Shown here: positions 5,462 to 5,482 of the stretch, piece after piece
How positions within the stretch are numbered: the first letter of the stretch is position 1
Layout of the letters: each line of letters starts with the position of its first letter
Source: Spirochaetaceae bacterium
GTDB taxonomy: Bacteria > Spirochaetota > Spirochaetia > Treponematales > Breznakiellaceae
Length of the DNA stretch: 5,482 nt
Reading direction: 5' to 3'
Assembly: GCA_031269165.1 (NCBI GenBank)
Contig: JAISZQ010000377.1
Coordinates: 1-5,482, forward strand
Translations under genes and position numbers: made by a program
The notes under the pieces: model-generated
The model's database searches: none
Told to the model about the DNA's origin: nothing
Seen by the model: the letters and a program-made list of their open reading frames with translations, nothing else

Positions 5462-5482
5462 CTTTCTTTTCTTTTCGCTTAA

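Overview
The window looks like a piece of a repeat-laden chromosome from an anaerobic bacterium. It carries four copies of a short palindromic element whose ends read CATTGCGAG and GAAGCAATCC on the left and their complements on the right. It also has one larger CGCGGATT-type inverted repeat, two intact unrelated genes, one small nucleotidyltransferase gene and the wreck of its usual partner. The large oxidoreductase belongs to a family I know from selenium-using anaerobes (clostridia, enterococci, spirochetes), while the transporter most resembles Bacteroidota sugar permeases. The palindromic repeats are common in gut treponemes but are found in many other phyla. I therefore cannot name the organism. 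A host-associated or sediment anaerobe is an inference, not a reading.

Layout: 1-362 has no gene. It holds a nested palindromic repeat (24-163) and then an AT-rich stretch with a 17-bp palindrome (244-260) shaped like a Fur-family operator. At 363-1514 (+) lies a 12-helix major-facilitator permease of the fucose/glucose-galactose permease type. At 1515-1687 is a second palindromic repeat that ends just before a MNT-type nucleotidyltransferase gene (1688-2035, +). Its stop overlaps the start of a HEPN-domain gene (2028-2272, +) that keeps both ends but has lost its middle and its reading frame. At 2273-2569 there is no gene, only two related palindromic elements offset by exactly 130 bp and a short heptamer run. 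At 2570-5242 (-) is an 890-residue molybdenum hydroxylase that fuses a two-cluster [2Fe-2S] domain to a molybdopterin domain and matches the selenium-dependent xanthine dehydrogenase family. Its own sigma70-type promoter (5282-5310) and ribosome site (5253-5257) are easy to see. The last 90 bases contain a long inverted repeat built of three CGCGGATT units per arm.

Functionally the genes do not form one pathway. The dehydrogenase would hydroxylate a purine such as xanthine, but no FAD subunit, XdhC-like maturation factor or selenium-labile cofactor gene lies in the window. The permease probably imports a sugar by proton symport. The MNT/HEPN pair is a decayed toxin-antitoxin-like module, with the antitoxin-type half intact and the toxin-type half broken. 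I found no convincing new multi-gene system. The items most worth a second look are the deleted HEPN gene beside an intact MNT gene, the compensatory base change between the two repeat copies, the Fur-like palindrome, and a proline-rich insertion in the dehydrogenase.
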